Shown here: in pieces, positions 41,970-50,853 of the stretch
Numbering within the stretch: position 1 is the stretch's first letter
Layout: each line of letters starts with the position of its first letter
NCBI GenBank assembly: GCA_030431455.1
Contig: JAUIJE010000002.1
Location: forward strand, 381,294 to 445,293
DNA length: 64,000 bases
From: a bacterium
Lineage (GTDB): Bacteria; Myxococcota; UBA727; JAUIJE01
Direction of reading: 5' to 3'
Translations under genes and position numbers: made by a program
The notes under the pieces: model-generated
What the model saw: only the letters and a program-made list of their open reading frames with translations
The model's database searches: none
What the model was told of the DNA's origin: nothing

Positions 41970-44150
41970 CTAGGGCACGTCGGTGGTGCCGCGCAGCGCG
42001 AGCTCGAAGCGCAGCAGATCGCCGCTCGCCTGGGGCGGGTTGGTCGAGCGGGTCTCGATGGTGAGGCCAGAAACGGTCGGAACGAGCCCGCCGAGGTCGC
42101 CGAGCGTGGGGCTTGGCACCAAAAAGGTCAGCTCGGTCTGCCAGGCGTCGAGCAGCTCGGGGAGCACATGGGTGCGGAACAGCGACTCGAGCTCAGTCTC
42201 GTCGAGCGCGGGGGCGTCCTGTGCCCGGGGCCACGCCTCGACGCGAGGAGCCTCCAAAAGGGTCAGCGCCAGCGCGCCGTCTTGGATGGCAACGTCCGCG
42301 CCCCCTTCGAGGGAATAGCCGTACCGGTGGGTGATGCCCTCGAAGACGAGTTCGAGTTCGATTTGGCCCACGCCGAGCATGAGGTCGTGGCCCTCCTCGG
42401 GGGTGGCGGGGCGGAGCACGGGGGCCAGCTTGCCACTGATGATCGCCGAGGTCAGGCCGGGTCCGAGGTCGGGCGCGAACCGCGAGGTGGCGTCGAGCTC
42501 GAGCTGCCCGGCGTTCCACAGGCTGTGCAAGATTCCGTTGAGCACCGCGAGCCGCATCACAAACACAAACGCAGGCCCGCCGAGGAGCGACGCGGGATCC
42601 ATGCCCACGGGGTCGGCCACGCCACGGGACGCGGGATGGAGGGCGGGGGTGTCCGCGGACAACGTGAGCGACAGGGGCGTGGAAAGCGCGCCGTCGCCGG
42701 CGCCGGTGGGGGTGAGGTCGAGCGAGGTCAGGGCGCCGTCGATGACCAAGTCGATGTCGGGCACGGGGCCGGGGGACGTGACCTGGCTCTGGCCGACGAG
42801 GCCGTCGTCGAGGGCGGCCAACAGGTCTTGGACGACCGCCGGCACGACCGTCTCGTAGGCGGCGCGCACCACGAGGTCGAGTTCGGTCTCGACGGACGTG
42901 CGCAACAGCCCGCCCTCGAGCCCGAACCCCGCCGTGGCCTCCGGGTCGTCGAACACGCCGGTGAGCGGCGCGTGTGTGACCTGTACGCCCCCCGCGTTCA
43001 GCGTGACGGCCACGGGCGAGCCCGCGTCTGGCTTGTCAACATCGACCACGCCCTGGACCGTGACCTGGGGGGCGCTGACCGTGCCCGTGAGGTCTATGTT
43101 GCTGCCATCGAAAAACACGCTCCCCGCGGTCGCGACCTCGAACAGGGCATAGCTGAGCACGACCTCGATCCCGCCGGGCACGATGGCGAGGCTGGCCTCG
43201 ACCGGGCCGCTGTGCACATCGGGAAACTGCAGCACCAAGGTGGGCGGGTTGTTCACCACGGGGTCGGCCACATACCCGTGGTGATCGAGGTGGGTCATCA
43301 CCAGCCGCACCAGGTCCGCGATGTCGCCGGTCACGAGGGGGTCCGCGTCCAGATTGAGCAGCTGCCCGTCGTCGAACACGTCCTGGCCGAGCTGGGTGGT
43401 GGCCGCGTCATCGAGCACCACCTGCGGACGGCCCTGCTCGTCGAGCGCGGCGGTGTACGTGGGGGCCCAGAGCACGTCGCGGGCCACGCGGGCCGCGTCG
43501 CCGACCGCGTCCTGCGCCGTCACCTCCACATGATTGACGCCAAATGCTGGGGTCAAGAACGCCACGAAGCCCCCGTCGCCGTCGACGGGGGCAAGCGCCC
43601 CGTTGACCTCGACATCGACCGCGCGCGTGGTCGTGACCGTGCCGCGCACTTCGATGGCGGTGGTGCCGTCCGCGCCCAGCTCCGCGCCGGCGAGGGGGCT
43701 TTCGAGCACCAGGTCCGGGCGGCCGGCGTCGACCAGCAATGTCACTGCATCACACAGGTCTGCGCCCGCGGTGACGGAGACGCAGCCGGTGATCACCACC
43801 GCGCCCTCCGCGATCAGGGTGTACGCGCCGTTTGTGTCGTCGGGCCGGGCGATGCCCTCGACGTCGGTCGAGAAGGCGACGTCGAGGCCGGGCAGGGGGT
43901 CGCCGTCCGCGTCGGCGACGAGCGCGGTGACGACCACGGACTGTCCCACGTCGTGGACCGCGGGTTGGGGCGTGACCGACAGGACGATGGACGCGGGCGC
44001 AGCGCGGCCGCCGTCGACGGACACCCCGCCGTCCACGGTGACGCCCCCGTCGGGGCCCGGGCCGGTGCCCCCGTCGACGATCCCCCCGGGGCCGGCCGGG
44101 CACCCGGCGAAAAGAAGGAGCACAGCGGGCCAACAACCAAGTCGATGCAT
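41970..44150 (-). CDS. Large secreted lipoprotein with Ig-like and glucodextranase-like modules
   Basis: A 726-residue lipoprotein (lipobox AVLLLFAGC). A short Gly/Asp linker precedes a bacterial Ig-like domain (about 50-145), a beta module of the glucodextranase-B type (about 150-230, VEVRGTVTTTRAV and FGVNHVEVTAQDAVG), and then about 480 residues of repeated hydrophobic beta/helix segments that recall BPI-like lipid-binding folds (FVFVMRLAVLNGILHSLW). No enzyme motif is clear. A surface adhesion or lipid-binding role is possible. Confidence 0.55.
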   Translation of the reverse strand: MHRLGCWPAVLLLFAGCPAGPGGIVDGGTGPGPDGGVTVDGGVSVDGGRAAPASIVLSVTPQPAVHDVGQSVVVTALVADADGDPLPGLDVAFSTDVEGIARPDDTNGAYTLIAEGAVVITGCVSVTAGADLCDAVTLLVDAGRPDLVLESPLAGAELGADGTTAIEVRGTVTTTRAVDVEVNGALAPVDGDGGFVAFLTPAFGVNHVEVTAQDAVGDAARVARDVLWAPTYTAALDEQGRPQVVLDDAATTQLGQDVFDDGQLLNLDADPLVTGDIADLVRLVMTHLDHHGYVADPVVNNPPTLVLQFPDVHSGPVEASLAIVPGGIEVVLSYALFEVATAGSVFFDGSNIDLTGTVSAPQVTVQGVVDVDKPDAGSPVAVTLNAGGVQVTHAPLTGVFDDPEATAGFGLEGGLLRTSVETELDLVVRAAYETVVPAVVQDLLAALDDGLVGQSQVTSPGPVPDIDLVIDGALTSLDLTPTGAGDGALSTPLSLTLSADTPALHPASRGVADPVGMDPASLLGGPAFVFVMRLAVLNGILHSLWNAGQLELDATSRFAPDLGPGLTSAIISGKLAPVLRPATPEEGHDLMLGVGQIELELVFEGITHRYGYSLEGGADVAIQDGALALTLLEAPRVEAWPRAQDAPALDETELESLFRTHVLPELLDAWQTELTFLVPSPTLGDLGGLVPTVSGLTIETRSTNPPQASGDLLRFELALRGTTDVP

Positions 44151-44268
44151 CGCGGCAGGTTAGCCCCCCGGGTGGGCGGGCGCGAAACCCCCGGCGCGCT
44201 GCCTCGCAATGGACCTGTCGGCGCGGTGGTCGACGGGCCGCGCGACCTGGCGCGCGCGCCGTGACCCG

Positions 44269-45927
44269 TCAGCGGCAGCGCATGGCGCGCACGTCGACCG
44301 CCTCTTGCCACACGACGAGGAAGTCGCCCGAGGCGTGGGTCACGACCTCGACGCGCCCGGTGCCGCCGACCGGCCCGGTGAGGGCCTGCTCGTCGAGGAA
44401 CGCGCCACCCGCGCCGGTGTTCCGGCTCGCGTAGAGCCCTTCAAAGCCGCTGGTCCAGGCCACGGTCACGACCCCGCCCGGCCCGACGCTGACGCTGGGG
44501 CCATCGGTCCCGGTGTCCGCGTCCCCGAGCGGCAGCGGGGTGCTCCAGGTGCCGCCGGTGCGCACCGCCACCCAGGGGCGAAAGGGGGTGGTGAAGTTGG
44601 GGCGGAACTCGAACGCCACCGCGGCCACCCCGCCCGGGCCGGCGGCGACCTTGCGGATGCCGAAGCTGCCCCCGGCGCTGTTGTCCGCGGACACGACCGG
44701 GGGGGTGAGGGTGTCGCCGAGGATGTCGACCGCGCCCACGTAGAGTGAGTCGACCGGGGGCACAAAGTCACTGTATAGAATCTCGCCGCGTCCGCTCCCG
44801 TCGACCGCGGCGTGCATGGTGCTGAAGCTCGTGGGGTTCTGGGCGTCTACGAAGAAAGGATCGAGCAGCCCGCCGTTGCGGCGCCAGTCCCCGTTTTGCA
44901 GGGGGAGTGCGTAGTAGCGCGGACCCTGGCCGGTCTCGTTGAGCGCCCAGGCCGCGAGGCCAAAACCACCGGGGGCGGTGGCGAACACGACCTTGCCCAC
45001 GTGGTCGGTGTCGTTTTGCTCCAGCAATGTCCCTGGATTCCAGGTGCCCCCCACCCGGCGGGTCGAGACCACGCTGGTTCGGTTGTTGATCGGAACCGAC
45101 AGCACGACCACGGGCTCGCCGGTCGACGTGTCATAGCCCGCGTTCCATTCGTTGAGCTGGAGGGCCCCGTCGTACACGACCTCTTCGTTGCCCCACGCGT
45201 CGGTGGCCGCGCTGTACACACGGCCCCGCACGGTGTCGATGCCGGCGGCGTAGGTGGTGAAGAGCGCGGTGACGTCGCCGTCGTCGTCCACCGCGATCTC
45301 GTAGGTCGGGGTGAAGCCGGGGTTCACCGCGGAGAACAAATCGTAGGGCGCCGACCAGGTGTCGGTGCCAAAATTGTACCGCGCGACGGCCACGCCCTCG
45401 TAGCCAGAGTCGCGTTCGCCCCAGATGGCGGCGGCGTGATCGCCCATGAGCACAAGCTCGGGGAACTGGGCGCCGCTCGCGCCTTGGTTGAACGTGTCGA
45501 GGGTCAGCGGGGGGTCACAGTCGATCGTGGCCGCCACGACCCCGCCGTCACCGGCACCCCCGTCGGGCGCGCCGGCATCCGCGGCGCCCCCGTCGGGTGC
45601 GCCGGCATCCGCTGCGCCCCCGTCGACGCTGGCATCCGGCGGGCCGCTGTCGGGCACGCCCGCGTCCCCGTCCCCATCACCGTCTCCGTCTCCGTCGCCA
45701 TCACCGTCTCCGTCGCCATCACCGTCTCCGTCGCCATCACCGTCTCCATCGCCGTCTCCGTCGCCATCGCCGTCTCCGTCGCCATCCCCATCGCCGTCAC
45801 CGTCTCCATCGCCGTCGCCGTCCCCCGGGCCTGCGTCGTCGGGGGACGTGCCCGGGCAGCCGGTGCAAAGGGCGGCGGCCAAGCCGACGAGGAGAACAAA
45901 ACGAGGAGCCGAGAGCGCGCGAGACAC
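44269..45927 (-). CDS. Lipoprotein with very long Gly-Asp stalk and beta-propeller-like domain
   Basis: A 552-residue lipoprotein. GTG at 45927 is chosen: GGAGG lies seven bases upstream and the signal [14 protein letters not shown] follows; an ATG-like start at 46035 would put a stretch of non-signal sequence first. About 28 Gly-Asp dipeptides form a stalk, then a Pro/Ala/Asp/Gly repeat ([10 protein letters not shown]), then about 360 residues of repeated four-strand units with conserved [29 protein letters not shown] and [13 protein letters not shown] blocks, like a beta-propeller. Probably a surface-displayed binding protein. Confidence 0.65.
   Translation of the reverse strand: MSRALSAPRFVLLVGLAAALCTGCPGTSPDDAGPGDGDGDGDGDGDGDGDGDGDGDGDGDGDGDGDGDGDGDGDGDGDGDGDGDGDGDAGVPDSGPPDASVDGGAADAGAPDGGAADAGAPDGGAGDGGVVAATIDCDPPLTLDTFNQGASGAQFPELVLMGDHAAAIWGERDSGYEGVAVARYNFGTDTWSAPYDLFSAVNPGFTPTYEIAVDDDGDVTALFTTYAAGIDTVRGRVYSAATDAWGNEEVVYDGALQLNEWNAGYDTSTGEPVVVLSVPINNRTSVVSTRRVGGTWNPGTLLEQNDTDHVGKVVFATAPGGFGLAAWALNETGQGPRYYALPLQNGDWRRNGGLLDPFFVDAQNPTSFSTMHAAVDGSGRGEILYSDFVPPVDSLYVGAVDILGDTLTPPVVSADNSAGGSFGIRKVAAGPGGVAAVAFEFRPNFTTPFRPWVAVRTGGTWSTPLPLGDADTGTDGPSVSVGPGGVVTVAWTSGFEGLYASRNTGAGGAFLDEQALTGPVGGTGRVEVVTHASGDFLVVWQEAVDVRAMRCR
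45663..45831 (-). repeat. GGNGAY microsatellite encoding the 28-unit Gly-Asp stalk
   Basis: The longest tandem array of the window. Third-base choices vary and GGAGAC/GGCGAT pairs alternate, so it is not a simple identical repeat, but blocks of 12-18 bp recur exactly and favour slippage. Confidence 0.7.
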
Positions 45928-45962
45928 GAAGACCTCCAGTGGCGACAGACACCGCTGCGAAG

Positions 45963-45989
45963 AAAAAGGTACCCCGGGGGTCCCTTTTT
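45963..45989. terminator. Bidirectional intrinsic terminator with A and T tracts
   Basis: AAAAAGG and ACCCC on the left pair with GGGGT and CCTTTTT on the right (45963-45989), giving a G/C stem with an A-tract on one side and a T-tract on the other. Read on either strand it ends in T5. It would end transcripts of the MurE-like/43-codon minus-strand pair before the 44269-45927 gene. Confidence 0.75.
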
Positions 45990-46058
45990 GTGGCGCGCCG
46001 TAGAGGACGAGTTTCGAACGGCGTGTGCGGCCCATTCGGTTGCGGCCCAGCGCTGAAG

Positions 46059-46190
46059 CTAGCGCGCTCCCGGGGCCGGCTTGGCTGGTGGCGTATTTGC
46101 TTCTTCGTTCCGTTTTGGGTCCTTTTTCTTTTCCTTCGCCTCATTCTGTTTCTTTTTGCGGTTCTTCGCCTTCGGTGATTTATCGCCCAT
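46059..46190 (-). CDS. 43-residue lysine-rich protein (GDKSPK-start family)
   Basis: This short gene encodes a highly basic protein starting MGDKSPKAKNRKKKQNEAK and ending in Pro/Ala-rich sequence, with no hydrophobic stretch. Its GDKSPK start resembles small basic proteins that are annotated as hypothetical in many bacteria. ATG at 46190 overlaps the end of the MurE-like frame by 11 bases, with AAGGAA upstream. It has low G+C for the window (AAA, GAA, AAT codons). It could bind nucleic acid; no function is proven. Confidence 0.6.
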   Translation of the reverse strand: MGDKSPKAKNRKKKQNEAKEKKKDPKRNEEANTPPAKPAPGAR

Positions 46191-47346
46191 TTATCGTTTC
46201 CTTTCGTTGGCGCTCAATCGCGCGGAGCACAGACCGGTTTTCCGGACCTCCACCTGGATGGGAGCTGCTCAGCTGATGGCGGATGGCTGCCTCCGCGATG
46301 ACCACGTCGTCGAAGTCGACCGGTCCCTTTTTCAGGACTTGCACGGTCTCGTGGCCTTTCCCGGCGATCACCACCACATCATGACCACGCGCAGCGCCGA
46401 TGACGGCATAGATCGCTTGCCGTCGATCAAGAATCGTTGTGACGGAGCCCCGGCGAGACACGATGCCGGCCTCGATATCGCGAACGATGTCGAGCGGGTC
46501 CTCGTCTCTCGGGTTGTCGCTGGTGATCACCACATAGTCGGCGAGCTCACCCGCGACGCGGCCCATCTCGGGTCGCTTGCCCCGATCTCGATTTCCGCCG
46601 CATCCGAACACAACCAGAAGGCGCCCACGCCGTTGGTCTGCCACCCGCTTCATCGACGAGAGCACGTTGTTCAGTCCGTCTGGGGTATGGGCAAAATCAA
46701 CGAGGACCAGGAAGTCCTGCCCCGCATCGACAGATTCCAGCCGCCCTCGGGGCGCCGCACAGCGCGACAACGAAGATACGATCACGTTCTCGCGAACACC
46801 GAGGTGCCGGAGAACTTTCACGGCAGCCTTCATGTTCAGAGCGTTGAAATCACCCAGCAGATTCGAAGACAGGCCGACGACTTCGTCCCGGAACATGCTC
46901 GGATAGACTTTGAACCCGCGTCCTTCCGCCATAAACCCCATCTTGGTCGACGCGTAGCGTGCCATCGTGCCGTGATAATCAAGGTGGTCGCGCGTGATGT
47001 TGGTCAGCAGCTTGACGTCGAAGTCGAGGCCCCGAACTCGCCCTTGGTCGATGCCCTCAGACGTGACCTCGAGGATGAAGTGGGTGCCACCCGCCATCTC
47101 GTGGGCTTGGATCTGCTTCACGATGTCGGCACGGCAGGGCGTCGTGAGGTCCATTGATCCAGAGTTGAGTGTGCCGAGCACGAAGGGGCGGTAGCCCGCT
47201 CCCCGAAGACCTTCTCCGATCAGGTGGGCGACAGTTGTCTTGCCGTTGGTGCCAGTGATGGCGATGAGGGAAAGGCGCGTCGAGGACGTGCCTGGGTGTG
47301 CCGCCGCGAAACTCGCGGAGAAGTCGATTGAGTTCTTGATACGTAC
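46180..47346 (-). pseudogene. murE: MurE-like Mur ligase lacking N-terminal domain and start codon
   Basis: The frame contains the central ATP-binding and C-terminal domains of UDP-MurNAc-tripeptide ligase: P-loop TGTNGKTT, NITRDHLDYHG, GDFNALNMKAA, RGRLESVD, FGCGGNRDRGKR, and the DNPR motif that in MurE selects meso-diaminopimelate. Upstream of the P-loop the frame meets a TAG at 47347-47349 and no ATG, GTG or TTG lies between. The N-terminal substrate domain (about 100 residues in family members) is absent. Codon use and composition differ visibly from neighbours. It is either a remnant of an integrated element or an unusual two-domain ligase with a non-standard start. Next to tRNA-Arg. Confidence 0.65.
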
Positions 47347-47585
47347 CTACTGAGCGGCGAGAAGCTGCTCTGCTGCCACCATGGGCTTCGATCGCCGGTG
47401 TCCGCGCCGCGAATTGTCGGGCGTCCCGAATACCCGTCCCCGCAATCGGCCCGCTTTGTGGAGCGGGCATCGGCCCCTCCAGAATGGGCTCGACGTTGCC
47501 AAGGTTGGGCCCGAAAGCTGGGGCTCAGCGGCTACTTTGGGTCCCCAGGTTTGATCTGGCAAGAGGGTTCAAAAAGCGCCCCGAA

Positions 47586-47605
47586 AGGCGGTCAGCTAAC
47601 CGCCT
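47586..47605 (-). terminator. tRNA terminator hairpin
   Basis: AGGCGGT (47586-47592) and ACCGCCT (47599-47605) form a 7-bp stem with a 6-base loop, 22 bases past the 3' end of tRNA-Arg. On the minus strand TTTCGGGGCGCTTTTT follows, giving a late T run. Confidence 0.5.
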
Positions 47606-47627
47606 GACGAGGCAAGACTTTCAAGTG

Positions 47628-47704
47628 TGGCGCGCCCTGAGCGATTTGAACGCCCGACCCTCAGGATCGAAGCCTGATGCTCTATCCAGCTGAGCTAAGG
47701 GCGC
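47628..47704 (-). tRNA. tRNA-Arg (anticodon UCG)
   Basis: A 77-base gene including an encoded CCA. The acceptor stem is GCGCCCT paired with AGGGCGC, the D arm has GCTC/GAGC, the anticodon stem TCAGG/CCTGA closes the 7-base loop CTTCGAT with anticodon TCG, and the T arm is GGGCG-TTCAAAT-CGCTC (one G-T pair). It reads CGA codons. The 3' end faces the MurE-like remnant, so this tRNA may have served as an integration site. Confidence 0.9.
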
Positions 47705-47809
47705 GCAGCCCACCCCGAATACCGCCAAAGCGCGACGATGGGTAGCGGGTTCGCTCCCCCGACGTGGACATTCCCGGCGCTCTCGATGATCCTGCCCGCG
47801 GGAGGGCCC

Positions 47810-48187
47810 ATGAACGCACTGCGCATCGTCGGGTTGGTCGTGGCCGTCGTGGGCGTGGCCGCGGCGGTGTGTCCCCACTGGTTCGGGCCCCTCACGGGTG
47901 GTCCCGCGCCGGCCGCGGATCTTTTCGAGGCGGTCGAGCGGCGCGTGCGGGGCGGCATGGTCCTCGGCGTGGGCTTGGTCCTGGTCGCGGTGACCGCGCT
48001 GCGACCTTGGTCGGTCAGCGTCCCGTCCGCGATCTTCTATTTCATCACCGGGGCGCTCGCCGCCCGCGTGCTCGGCATCGTGCTCGACGGGACCAGCGCC
48101 AAACAGTGGCTTTGGGTCTCGGTGGAGGCGGTGGTGCTGGCGCTGATCGCCGCCTGGCTGTGGCGGGCCAGCGCGCCCGGGGCGTAG
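47810..48187 (+). CDS. DUF4345-like small membrane protein
   Basis: The 125-residue protein has four hydrophobic helices (VGLVVAVVGVAAAV, GMVLGVGLVLVAVTAL, AIFYFITGALAARVLGI and VVLALIAAWLW). The spacing of a conserved FFxxG-like stretch and Arg matches DUF4345 proteins. Function unknown. ATG at 47810 has GGGAGGG upstream; an ORF extension to 47738 is unlikely. Confidence 0.55.
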   Translation: MNALRIVGLVVAVVGVAAAVCPHWFGPLTGGPAPAADLFEAVERRVRGGMVLGVGLVLVAVTALRPWSVSVPSAIFYFITGALAARVLGIVLDGTSAKQWLWVSVEAVVLALIAAWLWRASAPGA

Positions 48188-48212
48188 CCGCGACCACAGG
48201 CCCCGCGCGAGG

Positions 48213-49586
48213 TCACAGCACGGTCAAACTGCGCCCCGCGCTCGTCGGGGACGCGGGGGCTTCGTCGCCGCACGGGGCCCAAGGGTCGGGGTCGTTCATC
48301 GTGCGGCCTTTGCCCAACGCGCGCACCCGACACCCGCCGCGACAGCTCGCGACGTTGCCGCACGTCGAGCAGGTCTCGTTGCCATCGAGCACACGCCACG
48401 AGCGCAACGTGGGCGCGTCGCGCCAGGCCTCCGCGAATCCGTGCTCGTGCAGGGTCCAATCCGCGGACGATTTGGTCGGCCCACAGCCGGTCACGTGGCC
48501 GTCGAAGGTGATGGTGGCCGAGGTCGTGCCCCCCACGCACCCAAACGCGGGGATGAGCTGGGTAAACGCCGGGGCGGGGGTGGGCATGCCGTCGAAAAAA
48601 TCCGCGGGGGGCGCGTCCCCGGGCCAATGTGACTGTACTTCATGGGCGGTGGCCACGACCACCCGCCGGTCGATGTGGTGGTCGTCCGCGCCGCCGGCTT
48701 CGCCCGACTGTCGGAAGGGTTTGAACACCACCCGGGACACGCCCAGCGACCGGGCCAGAGGGGCAAAGTCGGCCAACCGGTCGATGTTGTGGGGCGTGAG
48801 GGTGACGCGGAGGTGCACGTCGTCGGCGCCGGCCGCGACCAGGTGCTCGATGCCGCGGATGGCGTGGGCGAAGCGACCCGGTCCGCGCAGGTGTTCGTGG
48901 GTGGCCGCGTCGGGCCCGTCGAGGGACACGGAAAAGCAGCGCACCTGGGCGTCGACCATGGCGCGCGCGTTGTCGGCGGTGACCAGGGTCGCATTTGTGC
49001 AGAGCCGCGCGTCGAGGCGGTGCTGCGCCACCCCTTCGAGGATGTCGAGAAAGTCGGGCCGAATCATCGGCTCGCCCCCCGCGAGCACGATCACGGGCGC
49101 GCCGAGCGCATCGAGGTCGGCGAACAGCGCGTGCAGCTGGGCCACGGACAGCTCGTCGGCCGATCGCCGGGCCATCACCGGCACGAAGCAATGGGTGCAG
49201 CGCAGGTTGCACGCTTGGGTCAGCTCCACGTGGGTGATGAGCGGCGCGGAGGCCGCGCGCCAACCGGGCGGGTTGTCGCGCAGTTCGGCGTGGGAGCGGA
49301 ATCCGTCGTCGATGAAACCTTGCTGTTGCCAGTGGGTCAATGTCTCGGCATAGGCGCGCGCGTCCGTCCCGAAGCGGCGCTCGAACGCGGGGAACGCATC
49401 GACCAGACTCTGTTCGCGCGCGAGGTGAAACAGCGCGGTCTGGGCATGGTCGAACGCGTGGAACGACGCGTCCCGACGACGGTAGTAGAGCCCGCCGAAC
49501 GCTTCGCGCCGAAACAGATCGGGCCGGTCCCGCGAAGCAGCCACGCCGAACCCCGCCGCGGCCGACGAACAACCCTGTCCGCGCAC
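48213..49586 (-). CDS. Radical SAM/SPASM enzyme with N-terminal PqqD-like domain
   Basis: A 457-residue protein. The N-terminal 100 residues (RREAFGGLYYRRRDASFHAFD) resemble the PqqD-like RiPP-recognition fold. At about residue 125 the radical SAM core has CNLRCTHC (4Fe-4S cluster binding CxxxCxxC) and LAGGEPMIRPD. The C-terminal SPASM region carries further Cys groups (CVGGTT, GCGPTK, CSTCGNVASCRGGC), predicted to hold auxiliary clusters as in PqqE and MftC peptide maturases. The start is GTG at 49586. A 300-residue EF-hand protein lies 30 bp upstream on the same strand and could be a partner or substrate. Confidence 0.8.
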   Translation of the reverse strand: MRGQGCSSAAAGFGVAASRDRPDLFRREAFGGLYYRRRDASFHAFDHAQTALFHLAREQSLVDAFPAFERRFGTDARAYAETLTHWQQQGFIDDGFRSHAELRDNPPGWRAASAPLITHVELTQACNLRCTHCFVPVMARRSADELSVAQLHALFADLDALGAPVIVLAGGEPMIRPDFLDILEGVAQHRLDARLCTNATLVTADNARAMVDAQVRCFSVSLDGPDAATHEHLRGPGRFAHAIRGIEHLVAAGADDVHLRVTLTPHNIDRLADFAPLARSLGVSRVVFKPFRQSGEAGGADDHHIDRRVVVATAHEVQSHWPGDAPPADFFDGMPTPAPAFTQLIPAFGCVGGTTSATITFDGHVTGCGPTKSSADWTLHEHGFAEAWRDAPTLRSWRVLDGNETCSTCGNVASCRGGCRVRALGKGRTMNDPDPWAPCGDEAPASPTSAGRSLTVL

Positions 49587-49616
49587 CGCGCCTACCGCCC
49601 GGCCCGCGCCACCGGG

Positions 49617-50519
49617 CTACTCAATGTCATTGCCCGCGACCCAGCCGGCCCAGTCGCCGCCCACCGCGTCGGTGACCGCGGCCTTTTTCTCGGCCGCGTA
49701 GGCCGCGAGGTCGTCGGTGCCGAGCATCGACTTGACCTCGTCGTCGCTGAGATGGCCCGCGCGCCCCTTGGCGTTGAGACCGGGGATGAACCGCGCCAAC
49801 GAGGTCTCCGCCTCCTGCGCCGCCCGGTCCAAGCGGTCGGGGACCTCCCCCGCGAACGGCGCCCTGACCATCATCGCGTTGTAGGCCCAGGTCAGCGCGT
49901 CGGCGCCGGCGGGGCTGGCGGCGTGGTGCTGCGCGGTCTGTTCGATGCGGCGGGCCACCGACGGGCGCAGCGCGGCCCGCTTGGCCGCCGAGTCGTAGCT
50001 CGCCGAGTCTTGGAAAAACGCGAGCACCTCGGGGGCGGACTCGTGCAGCGCCGAACGGAGGAGCTTTTCTTCGACGAGATCGTCGACGGTGTTGACCGCT
50101 TGGCGGGCGACCATGAACTCCGCTTCGGTCACGCGCCCATCCCCGTCGCCGTCGGCGGCGGCGACTTGGCTTTTCACGCGCAACAGGAGGTTCATCACGC
50201 TCGACACCTGGGCGCCGTCCAACGTGTCGGGGTTGGTGCGGTAGCCGGTCAAGCCGCTGCAGCTCGAATGCACCGGCTGCGGATTGAGCGACGCGGGGGG
50301 CATGCCGCGCTCGGCCGAGACGTACCCCTCGAACTGGTCGAGCACGGCCTCGAGGTTCTTGGACGCCACCGGGTCGTCGGCCACCTTGGCCCGCAGCGCG
50401 TCGACGTCCAAAGAGCCGTCCGCCTTCTGCGCGTCCTTCACGCCGTCGATGACCTGGTCGAGGCTGCGCATCAACTGGGGCGGCGTGATTTGGGGAAAGG
50501 TCGGCTTCTTGATCGTCAT
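49617..50519 (-). CDS. EF-hand protein next to radical SAM enzyme
   Basis: A 300-residue, mostly helical protein. At about residue 120 it has a canonical EF-hand loop (DGDGDGRVTEAEF), and a second weaker Asp-rich loop appears near residue 255 (SDDEVKSML). A single region with PVHSSCSGLTGY holds the only Cys. No signal peptide is seen. ATG at 50519 has AGGAG about seven bases upstream; an upstream TTG at 50525 is less likely. It is co-directional with the SPASM enzyme with a 30-bp gap, so it may be a substrate or chaperone. Confidence 0.6.
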   Translation of the reverse strand: MTIKKPTFPQITPPQLMRSLDQVIDGVKDAQKADGSLDVDALRAKVADDPVASKNLEAVLDQFEGYVSAERGMPPASLNPQPVHSSCSGLTGYRTNPDTLDGAQVSSVMNLLLRVKSQVAAADGDGDGRVTEAEFMVARQAVNTVDDLVEEKLLRSALHESAPEVLAFFQDSASYDSAAKRAALRPSVARRIEQTAQHHAASPAGADALTWAYNAMMVRAPFAGEVPDRLDRAAQEAETSLARFIPGLNAKGRAGHLSDDEVKSMLGTDDLAAYAAEKKAAVTDAVGGDWAGWVAGNDIE

Positions 50520-50611
50520 GCTCAACTCCTGTGCCGGCTATAGACCGGGCCGAGGCAGTTTGGCCGTCGAGCCCGGGGGTGATCGAGCAAAGAGTGGTGG
50601 TTTCAGAATTT

Positions 50612-50629
50612 TTCAGCGCCGCTTCAGCG
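50612..50629. promoter_or_regulatory. TTCAGCG-N4-TTCAGCG repeat pair A
   Basis: TTCAGCG at 50612 and 50623 (11-bp spacing), about 95-110 bp before the EF-hand gene start at 50519. A similar pair B lies on the other side of the divergent region. Direct repeats with this spacing are typical for OmpR/PhoB-type response regulators. Confidence 0.55.
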
Positions 50630-50753
50630 GGTGGACACTTCGGCTCGCTCCGGGGGGGGGCCGAACCGACAGAAACATGTAGGGTCCCCCCACCCGTCCC
50701 CCTCGCGTCGGAACGCCAATGCGATTGGAAGTACACGCTCCGCGAGCCGGCCC

Positions 50754-50771
50754 TTCAGCGCGATTTCAGCG
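50754..50771. promoter_or_regulatory. TTCAGCG-N4-TTCAGCG repeat pair B
   Basis: TTCAGCG at 50754 and 50765 (11-bp spacing), about 85-100 bp before the GTG of the lectin-like gene at 50854. Identical 7-mers and gap as pair A. Confidence 0.55.
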
Positions 50772-50853
50772 TGAAGTGTGCGCCCGGTCATTGCCACGCG
50801 GGACGCGCCGCCTTTCCCAAGACACGTCGGATGCAGCCCCGTAGCGTGACGGG

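Larger units (their letters stand above)
50520..50853. other. Divergent intergenic region between EF-hand and lectin-like genes
   Basis: About 330 bp with no gene. It holds two TTCAGCG repeat pairs (listed separately), one near each divergent start. No sigma-54-type promoter or T-tract hairpin was seen. Confidence 0.6.

Noticed and set aside
41967-44264. Plus-strand frame of 765 codons opposite the large lipoprotein at 41970-44150
   Set aside because: The minus-strand frame has a lipobox and folded modules; the plus frame has no signal or domain.
45663-45831. Gly-Asp codon array as a CRISPR array
   Set aside because: Units are 6 bp, in frame with a lipoprotein gene, with no spacer-sized unique segments and no cas genes.
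47347-47562. A 71-codon minus-strand frame upstream of the MurE-like remnant as the missing N-terminal domain
   Set aside because: Its sequence shows no Mur-ligase N-terminal motif, and it is separated from the P-loop part by a stop.
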